Made by a program: the position numbers and the translations under genes. This document shows, piece after piece, positions 62,418 through 64,000 of a stretch of DNA of 64,000 nt. The DNA is from Stenotrophomonas sp. 610A2 (GTDB lineage: Bacteria; Pseudomonadota; Gammaproteobacteria; Xanthomonadales; Xanthomonadaceae), in the NCBI RefSeq assembly GCF_030549615.1, contig NZ_CP130832.1, positions 2,728,001 through 2,792,000 of the forward strand, in the 5' to 3' direction. Positions within the stretch are counted from its first letter, which is position 1, and each line of letters starts with the position of its first letter. The notes below the pieces were generated by a model that made no database searches, was not told where the DNA came from, and was given only the letters and a program-made list of their open reading frames with translations.

Positions 62418-63651
62418 AGCGCAGCGCCTCGGCCGGCTGGGTGCGGGCTGCGCGCCACGCCGGGTAAAGGGTCGCGGCAAAGCTCATCAGCAGCGCGACA
62501 ATGGTGATCACCACGATGTCACCGGTCTGCATGTCGGTCGGCAGGCCGGTGATGTAGTACACATCCTCCGGCAGCAGCTTGATATTGAAGACGGTCTCGA
62601 TCAGGCCGAGGATGCGTTCCAGGTTGAGGGTCAAGGTGATGCCACTGATCACGCCAACTATCGTGCCGAATACGCCGATCAAGGTGCCCTGCACCATGAA
62701 CACCTGCATTACTCCGCGAGGCGTCAGGCCAAGCGTGCGCAGGATGGCGATATCGGCCTGCTTGTCGGTAACCAGCATCACCTGCGAGGACACCAGGTTG
62801 AAAGCACCCATCGCCACGATCAGCGACAGCAGGATGCCCATCACTGTCTTTTCCATGCGCAGCGAGTGGTAGAGGTTGGCGTTCTCCTGCGTCCAGTCAC
62901 TCACCCGGTAATAGCCGTTGAGGTTGACTGCCAAATCGCGGGCCACGGTATAGGCCTGGTCCATGTCGTGCATCTTCAGGCGCACGCCGGTGACGCCGTC
63001 CATGCGCAGCACGCGCTCCATGTCCTGCATGTTGGTGAAGGCGACGCCGCGGTCCACTTCATTGGAGCCGGCCTCGAAGATGCCGCTGACCTTGAAGCGC
63101 TTGACCCGCGGCATGGCGCCCATCGGCGTGCCCTGCACTTCGGCAAGCGTCGCCACCACGCTGTCACCAACATCCACGCCCAACCAGATCGCCAGTTCCT
63201 TGCCGACCACCATGTTGAATTCGCCGGGCTGCAGGCTGTCCAGTTTGCCCTTGGTCATCTTCTCGGCCAGCACCGAGACCTTGGACTCCTGCGCAGGATC
63301 AACGCCCTGGATGATCGCGCCCTGCACCCGCAGGCCGCTCAACATGCCCTGGATCTCGATATACGGCGCGGCACCGGCTACACGCGGGTCCTTGGTCGCC
63401 ACGTCGATGGCGTGCTGCCAGTTGGCCATCGGCTCGCCGTCGGCACTGACCGTGGCATGGGCGGACATCTGCAGCAGGCGGTCGCGGATCTCCTTCTGGA
63501 AGCCGCTCATCACCGCCAGGGTGGTGATCAGCACCATCACCCCGAGCGCGATGCCAAGGATGGAGGCCATGGAGATGAAGGAAATGAAGCCATTGCGGCG
63601 CTTGGCGCGCAGGTAGCGCAATCCGATTGCGACAGGTAAGGGTTTGAACAT
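62410..63651 (-). CDS. lolC: Lipoprotein-releasing permease, LolC/LolE family
   Basis: 413 residues. Starts [45 protein letters not shown], the LolC/E N-terminus with its first membrane segment. The large periplasmic domain follows, then three segments including [34 protein letters not shown]. It partners with LolD. Only one permease gene is present in the window; whether it is the LolC, LolE or a fused LolF form is not settled by sequence alone. Confidence 0.92.
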   Translation of the reverse strand: MFKPLPVAIGLRYLRAKRRNGFISFISMASILGIALGVMVLITTLAVMSGFQKEIRDRLLQMSAHATVSADGEPMANWQHAIDVATKDPRVAGAAPYIEIQGMLSGLRVQGAIIQGVDPAQESKVSVLAEKMTKGKLDSLQPGEFNMVVGKELAIWLGVDVGDSVVATLAEVQGTPMGAMPRVKRFKVSGIFEAGSNEVDRGVAFTNMQDMERVLRMDGVTGVRLKMHDMDQAYTVARDLAVNLNGYYRVSDWTQENANLYHSLRMEKTVMGILLSLIVAMGAFNLVSSQVMLVTDKQADIAILRTLGLTPRGVMQVFMVQGTLIGVFGTIVGVISGITLTLNLERILGLIETVFNIKLLPEDVYYITGLPTDMQTGDIVVITIVALLMSFAATLYPAWRAARTQPAEALRYE

Positions 63652-63675
63652 GCGTGTCTGCCCGGGAACTGGCAG

Positions 63676-64000
63676 CTATGGTGCCATTCCCGGCGGCTGG
63701 CGGGAAACGCCATGCGCCTTTACGGCCAGTCGCAGTTCACGTCGCTGCGCCCTGGGCAGCGTATCGGGCCAGAACAGCAGCTGTTGGCGGCGTTTACCCT
63801 GCCGCCAGCGCAGCACCAGCAAGGGGCCGCGCTCGAGCAGTTCGATCTGCTCCACGGGTATGCCATCGACACAGGAGAGGCCTGGAGGCGGCGGTATCAA
63901 CAGGTCACGAGGCGGCCTGCGCGACTCGGCCCGTGCCTGCAGCAACCCCCAGCCAAGCACGCACAGGGCCAAGGGCCAGGCATGGCCCGGCTCCAATCTG
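63676..64000 (-). CDS. YgfX-like protein, cut by the window edge
   Basis: At least 106 residues, open at the window edge (5' end missing). The visible C-terminal part reads CVLGWGLLQARAESRRPPR, then ELLERGPLLVLRWRQGKRRQQLLFWPDTLPRAQRREL. The pattern of a short hydrophobic stretch followed by a basic, Trp-containing beta region ending in Leu-Pro-x-x-x-R resembles the YgfX/CptA family, small membrane proteins linked to SdhE. The frame continues past 63996 with no stop, so the true start lies outside. Confidence for the family is modest. Confidence 0.5.
   Translation of the reverse strand, partial: RLEPGHAWPLALCVLGWGLLQARAESRRPPRDLLIPPPPGLSCVDGIPVEQIELLERGPLLVLRWRQGKRRQQLLFWPDTLPRAQRRELRLAVKAHGVSRQPPGMAP

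Overview
The window reads as chromosomal DNA of a gamma-proteobacterium of the family Xanthomonadaceae, most likely Stenotrophomonas or a close relative. The evidence is high GC with GC-rich third codon positions, a 689-residue FimX, a SmeV-SmeW-SmeU2-SmeX type efflux operon with a divergent LysR regulator, a FabV enoyl reductase, and GTAG-headed palindromes of the type described as SMAG elements in S. maltophilia. No rRNA or complete tRNA was recognised.

Layout. 1-750 looks like the end of an integrated element: a secreted JAMM-like protein followed by a copy of a tmRNA/tRNA 3' end and a strong terminator. 1.0-5.0 kb is accessory-like: a higBA toxin-antitoxin pair under a perfect palindrome, a DUF7079-type gene beside a gene remnant, a GNAT acetyltransferase, a small unknown gene and a secreted C13 (caspase-fold) peptidase. 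5.1-17.7 kb is core: dbpA, a LytS/LytTR-type two-component pair, a BAAT-like hydrolase, a frameshifted thioesterase, gst-selO-apt, a cold-shock gene, yaiI, an RluA-type synthase, yaeQ and a YhiN-type flavoprotein. 17.8-21.4 kb holds fimX and fabV around a large REP inverted repeat. 21.6-31.2 kb is the queA-tgt-yajC-secD-secF cluster, split between queA and tgt by an iron ABC operon fbpABC with a Fur-box-like palindrome. 31.3-33.3 kb is an Lrp-type regulator divergent from a class III aminotransferase.

33.4-41.7 kb is the RND efflux operon and its LysR regulator. 42.5-48.3 kb is a tightly overlapping four-gene operon: TonB-dependent receptor, beta-propeller phytase, purple-acid-phosphatase-like enzyme and a secreted inorganic pyrophosphatase. 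Together these would mine phosphate from phytate-like compounds outside the cytoplasm. 48.4-55.8 kb carries upp, two hydrolases, ggt with a ferredoxin, a small lipoprotein, coaD and rsmD. 55.9-64 kb carries htpG, ftsY, mutY, yggX, a DUF6491 lipoprotein, lolD, lolC/E and a truncated YgfX-like gene, with REP/SMAG palindromes between transcription units.

The best leads for new biology are the phosphate-mining operon with its exported pyrophosphatase, the fbpABC insertion into the queA-tgt cluster, the element boundary with its JAMM-like protein, and the exported C13 peptidase. I saw no CRISPR array, IS element or phage module. All functional calls rest on reading protein motifs; no database search was run.
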